Position numbers and translations under genes: made by a program. Positions 61,589-64,000 of a DNA stretch of 64,000 bases are shown one piece after another (the stretch's first letter is position 1; each line of letters begins with the position of its first letter). The stretch lies in contig NZ_SLXS01000003.1 of NCBI RefSeq assembly GCF_004340785.1, forward strand, positions 405,689 through 469,688. Direction: 5' to 3'. The notes below the pieces were generated by a model, which saw only the letters and a program-made list of their open reading frames with translations, made no database searches and was not told where the DNA came from. Origin of the DNA: Tumebacillus sp. BK434. Lineage in GTDB: Bacteria > Bacillota > Bacilli > Tumebacillales > Tumebacillaceae.

Positions 61589-64000
61589 CTATTCGACAAG
61601 GCATTTCCTCAATTCGTGATAAGTGATAATGGAAAAACCAATCTCCTTATACCTAGAAGTGAACAATTTGTTAGTCACCATAAACGGAACAATTTTGTAA
61701 TCCGAATGTTCTAATTCTATCGCAGTTGTAACCTTACTAAGGTTATTCCTTATATAGTCAATCCTTCTCTGAAATTTCTCATCATCTTTATGTTGATAGA
61801 AAAAGCTCTTTTGTTGCATTTGATCTTCGTATATTGAGCCTACTTTTTGGAGAACTTTGCTCTCTATTATCCATATTTCCTTTTTCGACTGATTAACAGC
61901 AATTACATCGTAGTCACCTAAGTTATCTGGGAAGTAGCTATTGGGAAATCTCTTTACCAACTCAAACTCCGAAAAAACTGGATAGAATCCCGCATCAATA
62001 AATACACCTGCTATATCTTGCACCATCTCATCTTCATATCTTTTTTTCCATTTCGCGAGAGCTATTTTCACATTCCCCAGACCTACCTCAAACGGTGGGT
62101 ACCACTCTAAAAATCCACCTTTCCAAGACTCTTTTAATTGTTTGATAACAACAGGTGAGAAAATATATTTACCACCTTCAACAATTATAGGCTTCACATC
62201 AAATCGGTTATCACGTTTTTCCCGTTCCCAAAATGGCAAAATATCAGTAACTTTCCCGTTGAGGAATTTTAATTTATCGCAATCAAGAGTTATAAAACGA
62301 AGTGCATTTTCTATTTGTTCATGATCATCACTTTTGAGATCCTCAATATGTTTTAGGAAATCACTGATCAGATCATCTTTTTGGAACTCAAATACATTTG
62401 GATAGATTTCTTCAACAAACGGCTTTTCTACAACTTCCAATTGTAAATATTCGAGTAAAGGTATCAGTATACCTAATTCTATCCCTGTGTCCGACAAAAA
62501 GGCATCGACGCATTGAATTAGATTTTCCTTGTCTCTTTCATCATTTTTAATTGTGTAATCTTCTTGCCCATACTTACGAATAATCGTTTCTTCATACTTA
62601 TGTTTACCGAAATCAGATATAAGAGTATCCACCCTGAAATCATGATCAATTTGAATTGATGAATCCAGTTCCGTGAAGTAACATGTATCGGCATTATCTT
62701 GTAGCACAACAAGCCAGTCAGCAAGAGCCAAGAGATTTTCAAATTCATCTTTTTTACAGTCAAAAATATCATCTCTATGTTGAATGGCGAGATTACTTTC
62801 TAAAAGATACTGAGCCGTCCTTAAATTCCGTCTATACTTTTCTCGAATATCTCTTGTTTTCTCCTCGAATTCTTGTAGAACAAGTGGCTCCAAATTTTTA
62901 AAACTCGAATAACGCTTGAGATTGATCATTACTCCGTGCAACTGAGTGGAGTAATAACCCAATGCTTTTTTGTGTAAATTTTCTTTATTGTACTTCGAAA
63001 TGTGACTCTCAAAAACCTGCACAATAGCTGTTTGCATTTTTCTAATAACACGGGTTGCCTCCTTTCCGCGATACTCTCCAGGCTCTGCCCCTGCTACAAA
63101 ACAAACTTTTGCAATTTCTTTCCTTGCTTTCCCAAAGTTCTGTACATCCATTTGAAAATCAGGCGCCATATCAGAATAATAATAATCTTGTTCGATAATA
63201 AATACGCCGACCTCTTTTTTTAGTGAAGACTCTTTTTTTATGACCGACTCCAACTTTACAAAAGACGGGCCAATATACTTTTTTAAAGGATACATTAATT
63301 CAGAGAAATATGCTGATTCTACGCTTTTATCATTAGCATTCATCATAGCAGAAAGCAGCTCATCTAGATTTACAGCATATCGAATAATTATTGTATCTGT
63401 ATCAACATAGATATCACTATAGACATATCTCTTATTTCCGTCTAAAGTAAATCCGGAATGGTCAACCTTTTGTGCGTAATGCATGGGCATAAACAATACT
63501 TGCAATACTTTTCCATGTAGAAATGTGAATGCGGCAAGTGTTTCCCCATATCTATTAAAAAGGCGTTGGTTCAACTCATTTATAACTCTAAGTGCTGTAT
63601 GATTATTCGGTTCGAAATCTTCACTTTTAAAAAACTCAACATTATGTGCGAGAAAAAGGAATGTTGAGGATCCAATCATCTTACCCTCACCGCCGAAACC
63701 AAGACAGCCTTTATGTTCTAAATGAGAGTACCCCAACTCATACTCCTTAACTTCCCAACTTAGTGCATTAGAAAACATTTTAGAATGTATACCAAATGGA
63801 TAATTACATAAATTATTTTTATAATATTCGAATGTATAGTGATCTGAATTTCCATATGAAATAGAAATTAGATCATACTCAATAGCGCCTGATGAAAATT
63901 GTTGATGTGCACTTTTCCACGAAAAAAACAAATCGCTTTTCCCGCCAATGGCCACTATTTGCGCTTTTTCTAATCTGTCATATTCTATAAAATCTATCAA
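61589..64000 (-). CDS. Large protein with C-terminal PD-(D/E)XK nuclease-like domain, partial
   Basis: At least 803 residues; the frame runs off the right edge, so the true start is unknown. Near the C-terminus GDYDVIAVNQSKKEIWIIESK has the D...ExK arrangement (D698, E713 and K715, numbered from the edge) of restriction-endonuclease-fold nucleases, with a glutamine-rich YEDQMQQK after it. The long N-terminal part is helical with strands and matches nothing I recognise. It is much AT-richer than the core genes and next to a toxin relic and a transposon, which points to horizontal transfer. A defence or restriction role is possible. Confidence 0.55.
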   Translation of the reverse strand: MIDFIEYDRLEKAQIVAIGGKSDLFFSWKSAHQQFSSGAIEYDLISISYGNSDHYTFEYYKNNLCNYPFGIHSKMFSNALSWEVKEYELGYSHLEHKGCLGFGGEGKMIGSSTFLFLAHNVEFFKSEDFEPNNHTALRVINELNQRLFNRYGETLAAFTFLHGKVLQVLFMPMHYAQKVDHSGFTLDGNKRYVYSDIYVDTDTIIIRYAVNLDELLSAMMNANDKSVESAYFSELMYPLKKYIGPSFVKLESVIKKESSLKKEVGVFIIEQDYYYSDMAPDFQMDVQNFGKARKEIAKVCFVAGAEPGEYRGKEATRVIRKMQTAIVQVFESHISKYNKENLHKKALGYYSTQLHGVMINLKRYSSFKNLEPLVLQEFEEKTRDIREKYRRNLRTAQYLLESNLAIQHRDDIFDCKKDEFENLLALADWLVVLQDNADTCYFTELDSSIQIDHDFRVDTLISDFGKHKYEETIIRKYGQEDYTIKNDERDKENLIQCVDAFLSDTGIELGILIPLLEYLQLEVVEKPFVEEIYPNVFEFQKDDLISDFLKHIEDLKSDDHEQIENALRFITLDCDKLKFLNGKVTDILPFWEREKRDNRFDVKPIIVEGGKYIFSPVVIKQLKESWKGGFLEWYPPFEVGLGNVKIALAKWKKRYEDEMVQDIAGVFIDAGFYPVFSEFELVKRFPNSYFPDNLGDYDVIAVNQSKKEIWIIESKVLQKVGSIYEDQMQQKSFFYQHKDDEKFQRRIDYIRNNLSKVTTAIELEHSDYKIVPFMVTNKLFTSRYKEIGFSIITYHELRKCLVE

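Overview
The window looks like a chromosomal segment of a Gram-positive, spore-former-type Firmicute (Bacillales; something near Alicyclobacillaceae such as Tumebacillus is my inference). Pointers are strong GGAGG ribosome binding sites, a YdjO-type cold-inducible protein next to a CspA-family protein, SLH-domain surface protein, RRNPP-type (helix-turn-helix plus TPR) regulators with small secreted peptides, Fur boxes and a B12 riboswitch. The conserved core (about 13-43 kb) is GC-rich; the two ends are AT-richer and accessory in character.

Left accessory part (1-12.7 kb): an RRNPP regulator and an overlapping exported-peptide gene (166-1616), then a type I CRISPR-Cas interference operon cas6-cas3-cas8-cas7-cas5 (8442-1758, minus strand) without cas1/cas2/cas4, a frameshifted remnant of a DUF2397 (Wadjet JetA-like) gene, and two CRISPR arrays (9562-9745 and 11147-11553) with the same 37-bp repeat and homologous leaders. 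The arrays flank an APH-type kinase gene. Both leaders and the region upstream of cas6 share a promoter-like motif.

Central part (12.7-43 kb): a TetR regulator with an evident operator and an MBL hydrolase; a Fur-box-flanked siderophore ABC transporter (binding protein divergent from two permeases and an ATPase); a Memo/AMMECR1 fusion; then a 17-gene cobalamin operon on the minus strand (37045 to 19741), most genes overlapping by a few bases, led by a B12 riboswitch and its terminator. With cobT and cobO just upstream it encodes nearly the complete early-cobalt (anaerobic-type) route: CobA, CbiX, CbiL, CbiH60, CbiF, CbiG, CbiD, CbiJ, CbiET, CbiC, CbiA, CobO, CbiP, CobD, CbiB, CobU, CobT, CobS, CobC, plus the salvage enzyme CbiZ. 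A precorrin-2 dehydrogenase and a cobalt transporter are not seen. Then follow a serine hydrolase, a stand-alone NRPS-condensation-like protein, an SRAP protein, a membrane protein and a 3-hydroxyacyl-CoA dehydrogenase.

Right part (43-64 kb): a second RRNPP regulator broken by an in-frame TAG, a third intact one followed directly by a second exported-peptide gene, two cold-shock-related genes, a large SLH protein, a two-component pair made of a double-kinase hybrid sensor and a SARP-type response regulator, a lipoprotein, a PspA operon, a PfpI-family protein, a complete three-gene transposon (57932-60949) bounded by a 6-bp target duplication, a stop-interrupted holin-like (type I) toxin gene, and, running off the right edge, an AT-rich protein of more than 800 residues with a C-terminal PD-(D/E)XK nuclease motif.
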